Positions 13,054-19,932 of a stretch of DNA of 20,004 nt are shown piece by piece (within the stretch, counting starts at the first letter, position 1; the number at the start of each line of letters is the position of its first letter). The stretch spans positions 1 to 20,004 of IMG/VR virus record IMGVR_UViG_3300003937_000230. One strand, 5' to 3'. This DNA comes from a virus. Both the position numbers and the translations under genes were made by a program. The notes under the pieces are model-generated. The model was not told where the DNA came from. It did no database searches and saw nothing but the letters and a program-made list of their open reading frames with translations.

Positions 13054-13867
13054 TATTATTCTAACAATTCATAATAAAGAGTTCTTGATTAACCAAGTTC
13101 TTGACGGTATTACAAAAAATACTGTTGGGGACTATGAACTTATCATCGTCCTTGATGGATGTACTGATAAGTCATTTAACTGTGTTGAGGACTATTTTTA
13201 TGAAACAAATAAAGACGTTCTTATCTGCACAACTCCAGACGTATTTGAGACCAAAGCAAACAACGTAGGTCTCAAGAATGCAAAAGGCGAATATGTCATC
13301 ATCGTTCAAGATGATATGATTATTAAAGAGAAGGGTTGGAACCTGAGAATGCAGAAACCTTTTGATGCATTTGATGATGTGTTTGCAGTCACGTCTAGAA
13401 CCGCCCATAATTGGAAATTCAATCCCAACACCAAACACCTGGGTATGGAAGAAGACATCGACAATGCCTGGTCTGATATTTGCATTCATACTGATCACGC
13501 AAACAGCAGCACTATTTCTAGAGATGTGTTTGCTGTCCGTGCTTCAGTTAATCGTGGTCCTTTGATGATGAATCATGAAGACCTTAAGACTATGGGATAT
13601 TTTGATGAGGCATTCTCCCCACAAGATATGGATGACCATGACTTAATGTATCGTATGCATAAAGAACTTGGTAAGGTCTGTGGATGTTATTGGATTGACT
13701 TTGAGTCAAGAGATGAGTGGGGTGGTACAAGAGTTGATGGTGCTCCTGCACCTTGGTTATTGAAAGCAAACCAAAAGAATGGTAAAATCTTCTATAACCG
13801 TCATAGTGATTTAATAAATATGAGGTATGAAAATGAAAATAGAGAACTGCCTGATGAAACATCATGA
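13046..13867 (+). CDS. Family 2 glycosyltransferase
   Basis: 273 residues. SIILTIHNKEFLINQVLDGI is the GT2 start; DGCTDKS at 37-43 is the nucleotide-sugar site, ANNVGLKNAKGEYVIIVQDD (71-90) ends in the metal-binding DD. A later FSPQDMDDHDLMYRM supplies the catalytic-base region (E/D-D). Retains all key GT2 elements. ATG 13046 overlaps the previous stop by eight bases; GTG 13037 is possible. Overlaps the next gene by ATGA. Sugar transferred is unknown. Confidence 0.88.
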   Translation: MHSIILTIHNKEFLINQVLDGITKNTVGDYELIIVLDGCTDKSFNCVEDYFYETNKDVLICTTPDVFETKANNVGLKNAKGEYVIIVQDDMIIKEKGWNLRMQKPFDAFDDVFAVTSRTAHNWKFNPNTKHLGMEEDIDNAWSDICIHTDHANSSTISRDVFAVRASVNRGPLMMNHEDLKTMGYFDEAFSPQDMDDHDLMYRMHKELGKVCGCYWIDFESRDEWGGTRVDGAPAPWLLKANQKNGKIFYNRHSDLINMRYENENRELPDETS

Positions 13868-14574
13868 AAGAATTAACTAACGTTGATATAATCTCAATTA
13901 ACTGTGTAAATCCTCAAGCGTCGGTAGCAGCACTTAATCATTGTCAGAAGTATTTTAAGTTTGGGAAGTCTATTTTAGTATCTCATATTGAACCTTCTGA
14001 ATGTTATGAGATTGAGTTGCATCAGTTGGAAGAGAAACTTAGTTGGGATGGATATAATGACCATATCTTGAATCTAAAAGATCATACTGATAATGATTTT
14101 GTCATGGTCATCCAAGAGGATGGTTACATTGTTAATCCAACACTTTGGGATGATGAGTTTCTAAAATATGATTATATTGGAGCACCTTGGCCTATTGAAG
14201 ACAATTGGATTTCGATGCAACACAAAGAGCATCAACCAAAACTTAGAGAGAATCTTCCTAAGAACCGAGTAGGTAATGGTGGATTTTGTATCCGTAGTCG
14301 TAAGTTCCTTGAGTTTTCTAGTCAGTTTAAAGACACTGGTATTCTGGGAGAGGACACGTTCCTCTGCACTAAAATGTATCAGGAAGCAATTGATTATGGA
14401 ATCAAGTTTGCTCCTTTTGAACTAGCAATTAAGTTTGCATATGAGAATCCATGCTTTGAGTATGATGGACATCACTGGGATGAGATGATTGAATTTGACC
14501 AGAGCAAACATTTTGGTTGGCATGGAAATCAGTTTTTTAATAAAAACGAGTTATTATCCTTAAAATACAGATGA
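13864..14574 (+). CDS. DUF5672-type putative glycosyltransferase
   Basis: 236 residues. VIQEDGYIVNP (82-92), YDYIGAPWP (102-110) and RVGNGGFCIRS (135-145), then GEDTFLCTKM, are the signature blocks of DUF5672 proteins found in glycan clusters and presumed to be GT-A transferases, with EDG taking the place of the DxD metal site. Cytoplasmic. ATGA overlap on both sides. Substrates unknown. Confidence 0.82.
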   Translation: MKELTNVDIISINCVNPQASVAALNHCQKYFKFGKSILVSHIEPSECYEIELHQLEEKLSWDGYNDHILNLKDHTDNDFVMVIQEDGYIVNPTLWDDEFLKYDYIGAPWPIEDNWISMQHKEHQPKLRENLPKNRVGNGGFCIRSRKFLEFSSQFKDTGILGEDTFLCTKMYQEAIDYGIKFAPFELAIKFAYENPCFEYDGHHWDEMIEFDQSKHFGWHGNQFFNKNELLSLKYR

Positions 14575-15560
14575 AAATATTCGTAACAGGTTGTGCAGGT
14601 CTCTTGGGTTCTAATTACTCAAGACACCTAATGGAAAGTGGCCACCAGGTTATCGGTATTGATAATCTTTCTGGTGGATACAAAGCATTTGTTCCAAAAG
14701 GAGAAAACTTCGAGTTTGTTAAACTCAATCTTGAAAATAGGAAGAAAGTAGTAGATCTTTTTGAGAAGCACAAACCAGACGTTTGTATTCATTTTGCTGC
14801 ATATGCTGCAGAAGGTTTATCTCCTTTTATTCGGAACTTCAACTATAGAAATAATCTAGTTTGTTCTGCTAATCTTATCAATGAATGTATTACGCATGGG
14901 ACAAAGATTCTCTTTACTTCCACAATGGCAGTGTACGGTGACCAAGAACCACCATTCAATGAAGAAATGAGACCTTCTCCTATTGACCCATATGGAGTTG
15001 CAAAGTATGGTGTAGAAGTTGACCTTGAACTTGCTAGAAAACAGTTTGGTTTGAGATATAATATTATCCGTCCTCATAATGTTCTTGGGAAGTATCAGAA
15101 TATCTGGGATAGATATCGTAATGTTATTGGTATCTTTATCCGCAAGACTTTGAATGTCCAACCCATTTTGGTTTATGGAGATGGAGAACAGACCAGAGCA
15201 TTCTCTGACATCAAATATTATATGGAACCATTTGACCTTCTTCTAGATGGATTTGATGGTGAGACTTTTAATATTGGTGCAGACAAACACTTCACTCTGA
15301 ATGAGGTTGCAGAGACCGTACAAGCGATTGGAAGCAAGTATGGGTACAACGTACCCATTGAGCATGGAGAACCCCGTCATGAGGCAAAACATGCCTATTG
15401 CGACCACACCAAAGCAAAGAATCTTCTTAAGTTTGAGGACAATACAAACCTTTATGATCTTATTGAAGAGATGTTTGTTTGGGCAATGAAACAACCTAAC
15501 CGTAAGGTAAAAGATATGCCTTATGAAGTTACTAAAGACCTTTACGATTATTGGAAATGA
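14571..15560 (+). CDS. NAD-dependent sugar-nucleotide epimerase/dehydratase (GalE-like)
   Basis: 329 residues, extended short-chain dehydrogenase family. TGCAGLLGSN (6-15) is the NAD site; FTSTMAVYG (115-123) and YGVAK (141-145) hold Ser/Thr, Tyr141 and Lys145. FAAYAAEGLSPF, RPHNVLGKYQ and YGDGEQTRAFSDI are near those of UDP-glucose or UDP-glucuronate 4-epimerases, and I place it there rather than with the GDP-mannose enzymes. It would supply a further epimer (for example a galactose-type sugar) to the transferases around it. ATGA overlaps on both sides. Exact substrate not decidable. Confidence 0.85.
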   Translation: MKIFVTGCAGLLGSNYSRHLMESGHQVIGIDNLSGGYKAFVPKGENFEFVKLNLENRKKVVDLFEKHKPDVCIHFAAYAAEGLSPFIRNFNYRNNLVCSANLINECITHGTKILFTSTMAVYGDQEPPFNEEMRPSPIDPYGVAKYGVEVDLELARKQFGLRYNIIRPHNVLGKYQNIWDRYRNVIGIFIRKTLNVQPILVYGDGEQTRAFSDIKYYMEPFDLLLDGFDGETFNIGADKHFTLNEVAETVQAIGSKYGYNVPIEHGEPRHEAKHAYCDHTKAKNLLKFEDNTNLYDLIEEMFVWAMKQPNRKVKDMPYEVTKDLYDYWK

Positions 15561-16267
15561 CAAAACCTATTCAAGTATTGATGCGCCAGTGCTTTTATTC
15601 TCCTAATCAAGCACTTACGAATAGACATAGACCAGACTGGTTTGATAAGGTTAAGATCTTTGAGAACTTTAAGAAAACAATTAATCCAGAACTTGCAGAC
15701 TTTAAGATCATCTATGATGAAAAGTTTGGTCCACTAGAAGAAACCTTCTTGAAAGATGAACCGAATGTTGAGGTTATCAACTATGGATATGAAGCAGGTA
15801 GTTTTTCCAAGACTGTAGATATTGCTGTTGGTCTTGATGCCCCTGACGACACTATCATTTACTTTCTGGAAGATGATTATCTCCATCGTCCTGGTTGGTG
15901 TGAGATTATTTTAGAAGCATTTGAACTTCCTACCAACTATGTTTCTTTGTATGACCATTTGGATAAGTACATTGATACGGGATATGATGATCTTGTCTCT
16001 AAGGTTTTTGTAAGTAAGTCTGTTCACTGGAGGACAGTTCCTTCAACCTGCAACACATATGCTGCTAGGTTGGGAACTCTGAAAGAAGACTATAATGTAC
16101 ATAAGCATTTTAGTGATGCCTCTCCAGATGGTATCTCGATGGACCATGCTAAGTTTTGTCACCTAGGAAGTTTGGGTCGTAGACTTATTACACCAATGCC
16201 TGGATACGCAACTCACTGTGATCATCTGCAGTCCCCTACAATTGACTGGGAAGAATATAATGGATGA
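15557..16267 (+). CDS. Putative GT-A glycosyltransferase
   Basis: 236 residues. IYFLEDDYLHRPGW (101-114) is a GT-A-like metal-site strand (EDD), preceded by AGSFSKTVDIAV, which is the usual helix ahead of it. A late GISMDHAKFCHLGSLG and MPGYATHCD could give the acceptor site. No membrane segment. I recognise the type but no named family with certainty. ATG 15557 overlaps the previous stop (ATGA); its end overlaps the next ATG by eight bases. Confidence 0.72.
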   Translation: MTKPIQVLMRQCFYSPNQALTNRHRPDWFDKVKIFENFKKTINPELADFKIIYDEKFGPLEETFLKDEPNVEVINYGYEAGSFSKTVDIAVGLDAPDDTIIYFLEDDYLHRPGWCEIILEAFELPTNYVSLYDHLDKYIDTGYDDLVSKVFVSKSVHWRTVPSTCNTYAARLGTLKEDYNVHKHFSDASPDGISMDHAKFCHLGSLGRRLITPMPGYATHCDHLQSPTIDWEEYNG

Positions 16268-16985
16268 TATATTTTTGAAAGCATTTCATGGAGGGTTAGG
16301 AGATTGTCTGCAGTTTTCAACTCTTCCAGAGGAGTTTTCTAAACAGCAAGGTAGAAAAACATATATTCTTGAAAGTGCTTCATTTAGAAACCCTGAAATT
16401 TATGATTTAGTCTGGGGTAAGAACCCTTATGTTGAGGGGAAGAAAGAGGGGACTTGGAATGCAGGAGACCTTCCAGGTCTTTATTCTAATGTCTTGGGTA
16501 ACGCCATTCAAAACTGGGAGAAACTTCATGGTCTAGAACCAGTCAATACTCTCCCAAAAATTTATTATGAACCAGAGATACATAGTGATGTAAAAGATAT
16601 TTTCATTGTTGATTTTACGTCGATTAGTATTGACTACGATCAACAAGAACTTAAAAACATTCTTGAAAAAGTGAGGACTGAGTATTCAGACAAAAGGTTT
16701 GTATCGGTTCAGTTTTCAAAACAAGTTTCTGATGGGAAGCATAACGATTACGATGTTGGTATTGATGGATGTATTGAAATTGAAAATATATTCAAATATT
16801 GTGACTTGATTTCTTCTACTTATGGTCTCTTGGCTTTAAGTAGTGGTGCAAGTCATTTAAGTTCTGCCCTAAAGCAGTATTCTCCAAATCTTAAAAGTAT
16901 TTGTGTAATGCCACAAGAGTGGTATAATAACCATAAGGAGCGAGGTCTATTTCTCTTCGATAACATTAACTATCTAACATATTGA
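16260..16985 (+). CDS. GT9-like (heptosyltransferase-type) glycosyltransferase
   Basis: 241 residues, shorter than typical GT9 (about 330-350). HGGLGDCLQFSTLPEEF (10-26) matches the GT9 N-terminal G-x-x-GD-x-x-x-x-(T/S)-P turn, and LSSGASHLSSAL (193-204) the C-terminal D/S-x-G-x-x-H-x-x-A-x-L nucleotide site. The region between is reduced, so it may be a minimal GT-B transferase. Start ATG 16260; the frame is open to 16218 inside the previous gene but that is not needed. One base separates its stop from the next ATG. Confidence 0.68.
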   Translation: MDDIFLKAFHGGLGDCLQFSTLPEEFSKQQGRKTYILESASFRNPEIYDLVWGKNPYVEGKKEGTWNAGDLPGLYSNVLGNAIQNWEKLHGLEPVNTLPKIYYEPEIHSDVKDIFIVDFTSISIDYDQQELKNILEKVRTEYSDKRFVSVQFSKQVSDGKHNDYDVGIDGCIEIENIFKYCDLISSTYGLLALSSGASHLSSALKQYSPNLKSICVMPQEWYNNHKERGLFLFDNINYLTY

Positions 16986-16986
16986 T

Positions 16987-17964
16987 ATGGCAAAGTATTT
17001 AATCACTGGCATTACTGGATTTGCTGCCCCTCACCTTGCAAATCTTTTGCATAAGGAAGGGCATGAGGTGTATGGTTTGATCCGTCGCACCAACGGAATG
17101 GAAAGTGATATTCACGATGTGGTTCCTGATGATGTTTACGAAGCGATTACTTTTGTATATGCTGACTTGACTAACTATCGCTCATTGAGAAGTATCTTTG
17201 AAAAGACACAGTTTGATGGGGTGTTTCATCTCGCAGCACAATCACATCCTCCCACTAGTTTTATTGATCCTATTGGGACAATGGAAACTAATGTGATGGG
17301 TAGTGCCAACTTGATTCAAGTTATCCAAGACCACCAAGAAGATTGCAAACTGATGTTCTGCTCTACTTCCGAGGTTTATGGTAACGTTGGCCAAGATGGT
17401 CGTAAGATTCACTGGGAAGATAGTATTATTCCATCTAACCCTTATGGTGCTTCTAAAGCAGCAACGGATGTTTATATGCAAGAGCGTATGAACAATGGGT
17501 TCATCAAAGGATTCATTACCCGTGCATTCTCCCACACAGGTCCCCGACGCGGACGTATCTTCTCTATCTCTTCTGATGCATATCAAATTGCACGAATGAT
17601 GAAGGGACTACAAGAACCTGTTCTTAAGATTGGAAACCTTTCTACCACTCGTGTGGTGATGGATGTTCGTGACACAGTTCGTGCATACTATCTGGCAATG
17701 ATTAATCCAGAGGTGACTAACCATATGTTTAACATCTGTGGAGATACTCCTAGAAAGATGCAGTATTTTACTGATAAACTGATTGAACTTTCTAGGTTGG
17801 ATAGTGTTGAGCAGAGAATTCATGAACCATTCTGGCGTCCTCATGAAATCTATTATCAGCACGGTGACTCTACTAACCTAGTAGAGATGACTGGATTTAA
17901 AGAAGAGTATAATATTGACACTACTCTAAAAGATCTTCTGATGTATTGGTACAACAAAATCTAA
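16987..17964 (+). CDS. GDP-4-keto-6-deoxy-D-mannose reductase (Rmd-like) or second GDP-mannose 4,6-dehydratase
   Basis: 325 residues, extended short-chain dehydrogenase. GITGFAAPHLAN (8-19), STSEVYG (126-132) and YGASK (153-157) are the cofactor and catalytic motifs. FSHTGPRRGRIFSISSDAYQ, IGNLSTTRVVMDVRDTVRAY and FNICGD parallel Rmd (HTGP...FV.S.FA.Q, VGNL...RDF.DVRD), which makes GDP-D-rhamnose from the Gmd product. Gmd itself shares several of these, and Tyr/Lys/Glu are compatible with a dehydratase, so the name is not certain. Not a copy of the 6717 Gmd: the R-R-S-S loop differs. ATG 16987 is one base after the preceding stop. Confidence 0.8.
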   Translation: MAKYLITGITGFAAPHLANLLHKEGHEVYGLIRRTNGMESDIHDVVPDDVYEAITFVYADLTNYRSLRSIFEKTQFDGVFHLAAQSHPPTSFIDPIGTMETNVMGSANLIQVIQDHQEDCKLMFCSTSEVYGNVGQDGRKIHWEDSIIPSNPYGASKAATDVYMQERMNNGFIKGFITRAFSHTGPRRGRIFSISSDAYQIARMMKGLQEPVLKIGNLSTTRVVMDVRDTVRAYYLAMINPEVTNHMFNICGDTPRKMQYFTDKLIELSRLDSVEQRIHEPFWRPHEIYYQHGDSTNLVEMTGFKEEYNIDTTLKDLLMYWYNKI

Positions 17965-18758
17965 TGATGGATAAAAACAAGTCTGTTTATAAACTAAAGA
18001 ACTTTGGACCTGTATATTATCTAAATCTTGACGGGCAACCAGAAAGAAAAGAGTATATGGAATCTCAATTAAAGTATTGGGAAATAGAAGATTATACTCG
18101 CATCTCTGCATATGATGGTAGAGATGATGATTTGGGTGATATTATCAAAGGTCGTTATCCTTCCGATATGACATCTGGTGAGATTGGATGCACTACTTCA
18201 CACTTGAAAGCAATTAAGCACTGGATAGAAACATCTGATAGTCCATATGCTATTATTATGGAGGATGACTGCGATATCGATATCGTAAGATTCTGGAACT
18301 TTACATGGGAGGACTTTATTGCTAGAGTTCCTTATGCGTGGGACGTTATTCAACTTGCCATCATTCAAACGGGTGACATTCACGTTCCTATCCACGCAAG
18401 ATTTGTGAATGACTTTTCAACTGCCTGCTATGTTATTACTCGACATCATGCAGAGAAACTTATTCGCAACCATGTAAGGGGTGACAAATACAAACTGGAC
18501 AATGGAATCAAACCACGTCCAGTTGCTGATGACTTAATCTACAATTCTGGAGTTACATACGCTACTCCTATTCTTCTTTATAAGATTCAATTAGGTTCAT
18601 CTATTCATCCTGAACACATTGATGCATTCCATCGTCAAAGTCACGATGGTATCAGAAATTTCTGGGAACAGCTAGGTTCTGATATGACTGCTGATAAAAT
18701 TACGGACTATAATCCATATTTGGGTCGGGTCTCCGAACCAACTCCACAACAATCTTGA
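17964..18758 (+). CDS. Glycosyltransferase family 25 (LPS-type)
   Basis: 264 residues. VYYLNLDGQPER (17-28) is the GT25 opening (YxxNLDxxxxR), GEIGCTTSHLKA (72-83) the second block and IIMEDDCDID (97-106) the ExDxD metal site. Such enzymes add galactose or related sugars in LPS and, in eukaryotes, collagen. ATG 17964 shares its first base with the preceding TAA (TAATG); ATG 17967 is equally possible. It is the last gene of the cassette. A TTGACA sequence overlaps its stop. Confidence 0.88.
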   Translation: MMDKNKSVYKLKNFGPVYYLNLDGQPERKEYMESQLKYWEIEDYTRISAYDGRDDDLGDIIKGRYPSDMTSGEIGCTTSHLKAIKHWIETSDSPYAIIMEDDCDIDIVRFWNFTWEDFIARVPYAWDVIQLAIIQTGDIHVPIHARFVNDFSTACYVITRHHAEKLIRNHVRGDKYKLDNGIKPRPVADDLIYNSGVTYATPILLYKIQLGSSIHPEHIDAFHRQSHDGIRNFWEQLGSDMTADKITDYNPYLGRVSEPTPQQS

Positions 18759-18790
18759 CATAATCTTGAAAGTCAGTTAAGATAAATAAC
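18755..18790 (+). promoter_or_regulatory. Overlapping sigma70 and late-type promoters
   Basis: TTGACA (18755-18760), 17-bp spacer and TAAGAT (18778-18783) form a fair sigma70 promoter. GATAAATAAC (18781-18790) contains the late-type ATAAATA on top of the -10. Both would start transcription near 18790-18795 and produce the hairpin-rich leader that follows. The -35 overlaps the stop codon of the previous gene. Confidence 0.6.
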
Positions 18791-18903
18791 AATTGTCACA
18801 CCGCATTTATACTTATTTGAGTGTGACAGTTTAAATATCGTACCTAGTCGAGGTACTTCTCATCTGCGGGTATCCACTCCGCAAGTAACTAAAGGTAAAA
18901 CAA
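18791..18903 (+). promoter_or_regulatory. 5' leader with three consecutive hairpins and ribosome-binding site
   Basis: Three perfect stems: TGTCACAC (18794-18801)/GTGTGACA (18821-18828), loop 19 nt; GTACCT (18840-18845)/AGGTAC (18851-18856), loop AGTCG; TGCGG (18865-18869)/CCGCA (18879-18883). AAAGG at 18891-18895 is an eight-base-spaced ribosome-binding site for ATG 18904. This much structure in a phage leader suggests RNA stability or translational control. What it controls is now a dead gene. Confidence 0.6.
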
Positions 18904-19061
18904 ATGTTTAAAACGACTATCGCTGCAGCTGCCGCTGCTATTGCTCTTGCTCCAGCTGCTGCCCTAGCCGGTCCCTATACGGTGAGATGTCCTTCCTGAC
19001 CGCAGACGACGATGATGATTTCGGTGTTGGTGGTAAGTTGGGCGTCAAGTACAACTTCTGA
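18904..19061 (+). pseudogene. Remnant of a secreted outer-membrane beta-barrel (porin-like) protein
   Basis: ATG 18904 encodes a clear signal peptide (FKTTIAAAAAAIALAPAAALA, cleavage before GPYT), but the frame ends in TGA after 31 codons (18997-18999). A second frame running from about 18981 to 19061 reads GEMSFLTADDDDDFGVGGKL then GVKYNF and stop, a typical outer-membrane C-terminal strand ending in aromatic Phe. The pieces look like the two ends of one gene, with the middle (perhaps 100 residues) deleted and the frame shifted. I recall ~150-residue porin-like proteins with such ends in cyanophages, but the family is not verified. A functional 31-residue secreted peptide is an unlikely alternative. 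Confidence 0.65.
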
Positions 19062-19080
19062 TATTTAATATAGACACATA

Positions 19081-19094
19081 AACATCTAGATGTT
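19081..19094. promoter_or_regulatory. Perfect 14-bp palindrome, possible operator
   Basis: AACATCTAGATGTT is an exact palindrome with no loop, so it cannot form a normal hairpin but could bind a dimeric repressor. It lies between the dead gene and the terminator at 19100. No nearby regulator gene is seen. Chance occurrence in AT-rich sequence is possible. Confidence 0.3.
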
Positions 19095-19099
19095 ATACT

Positions 19100-19127
19100 G
19101 GGGGTGCGACGGCATCCCCATTTTTTT
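19100..19127 (+). terminator. Rho-independent terminator
   Basis: GGGGGTGC (19100-19107) pairs with GCATCCCC (19112-19119), one G-U, around loop GACG; A and TTTTTTT follow (19121-19127). A very strong terminator, ending whatever comes from the 18755 promoters. Confidence 0.92.
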
Positions 19128-19319
19128 GTGAAAAATTATTTTATAAAGATCGTCACTCATCCTGCTACACACTTTAATTTGATTTCTATTGGAGTATTGA
19201 TTATGATTGGAATGCTTCATAACCATGCTCACTACTCTATGGAAGTAGATCCTGACTCGTATGTCCTACAGTGGTGTAGCAAGCATCCAAAGAAATGCAC
19301 GTACAACCGTGACTGGTAG
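19128..19319 (+). CDS. Small hypothetical membrane-associated protein
   Basis: From GTG 19128 a 63-residue protein with a likely transmembrane helix (NLISIGVLIMIGML) and a conserved-looking polar end HNHAHYSMEVDPDSY, then LQWCSKHPKKCTYNRDW with two cysteines. GTG 19128 directly follows the terminator T-tract and has no ribosome-binding site. ATG 19203 has GGAG at a good eight-base distance but would cut the hydrophobic helix, leaving 38 residues. Either could be right. The consensus hli promoter starts four bases after its stop. No function known. Confidence 0.5.
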   Translation: MKNYFIKIVTHPATHFNLISIGVLIMIGMLHNHAHYSMEVDPDSYVLQWCSKHPKKCTYNRDW

Positions 19320-19322
19320 GTG

Positions 19323-19351
19323 TTGACAAAACTTTATGTTTCCTATATAAT
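19323..19351 (+). promoter_or_regulatory. Perfect sigma70 promoter of hli
   Basis: TTGACA (19323-19328), exactly 17 bp, TATAAT (19346-19351). Both hexamers and spacing are ideal. Start near 19358 gives a ~21-base leader with GGAG at 19369-19372 before GTG 19379. A perfect promoter means immediate strong reading by the host polymerase. Confidence 0.95.
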
Positions 19352-19378
19352 ATGTAAAGAAACATTACGGAGTGTATC

Positions 19379-19597
19379 GTGACTGTAACAACCAATGATC
19401 GTGGACAACAGAATCTGTTTGCCAAAGAACCTCAGATGTACGTCTCTCAGACTGATGCAGAGCGTTACGGTTATGAGTCATATGCAGAACGTGCAGAGAA
19501 ATTGAATGGACGCACTGCTATGCTTGGATTTGTTTCTGCTGTCATCTCTTATACTTTCAGTGGTAGTGTATTTTTCTTTGGTGTCTTCGGATTCTAA
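19379..19597 (+). CDS. hli: High-light-inducible protein (chlorophyll a/b-binding-like)
   Basis: 72-residue single-helix Hlip of the CAB/ELIP superfamily, placed in the thylakoid membrane, where these proteins bind chlorophyll and carotenoid and protect photosystem II. The signature AEKLNGRTAMLGF lies at 39-51 (E40, N43, R45 ligands and G50-F51) and is followed by the hydrophobic VSAVISYTF and a Phe-rich end SGSVFFFGVFGF. Cyanophages carry many hli genes to keep photosynthesis going in infection. GTG start with GGAG six bases upstream. Its TAA shares a base with the next ATG (TAATG). Confidence 0.97.
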   Translation: MTVTTNDRGQQNLFAKEPQMYVSQTDAERYGYESYAERAEKLNGRTAMLGFVSAVISYTFSGSVFFFGVFGF

Positions 19598-19683
19598 TGA
19601 CTGAATTTGTCTTTACCCTGACAAGTATTGCATTCCTAGTATTGCTCTGCTATTCTATTGAAAACCTATCTGAAACCTATTGA
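19597..19683 (+). CDS. 28-residue membrane peptide coupled to hli
   Basis: ATG 19597 to TGA 19683. One hydrophobic helix (FVFTLTSIAFLVLLCYSI) and a short polar tail (ENLSETY). It shares one base with the hli stop (TAATG) and one with the next ATG (TGATG), so it exactly fills a coupled chain. Size and context resemble small photosystem subunits, but no specific family is recognised. Confidence 0.55.
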   Translation: MTEFVFTLTSIAFLVLLCYSIENLSETY

Positions 19684-19910
19684 TGGAAAACTCCCTTCTT
19701 GAGATTCTGACTTATTATGTTATCGGGGGAGCATTGCTTGTCGGTGCTCCAGCAGTATTCTTTTTCGTAGTCTTCATGTCAGCTCTTCAAAATACGAAGG
19801 GTCGCATGGTAGGATACAAAGACCACAAACAATATGGTGACATTTCATCTTATGAGAATGCACCAGTAGACCAAAGCAAATTCTATTTTGTATTGAGTGA
19901 AGGCAAATAG
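19683..19910 (+). CDS. Small membrane protein downstream of hli
   Basis: 75 residues: an N-terminal transmembrane segment (about residues 9-34, TYYVIGGALLVGAPAVFFF onward) followed by a polar soluble tail with QNTKGRMVGYKDHKQYGDIS. ATG 19683 overlaps the preceding stop (TGATG). Probably transcribed from the hli promoter and so likely acts in the host membrane in the same stage of infection. No family recognised. Confidence 0.7.
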   Translation: MENSLLEILTYYVIGGALLVGAPAVFFFVVFMSALQNTKGRMVGYKDHKQYGDISSYENAPVDQSKFYFVLSEGK

Positions 19911-19932
19911 ATAGAAAACATTTCTAATTATT

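Noticed and set aside
690-18395. Numerous minus-strand ORFs of 60-125 codons (for example 7582-7956, 13172-13498, 17242-17586).
   Set aside because: Each lies opposite a well-supported + strand gene, has no ribosome-binding site or family motif and mirrors the codon pattern of the sense gene.
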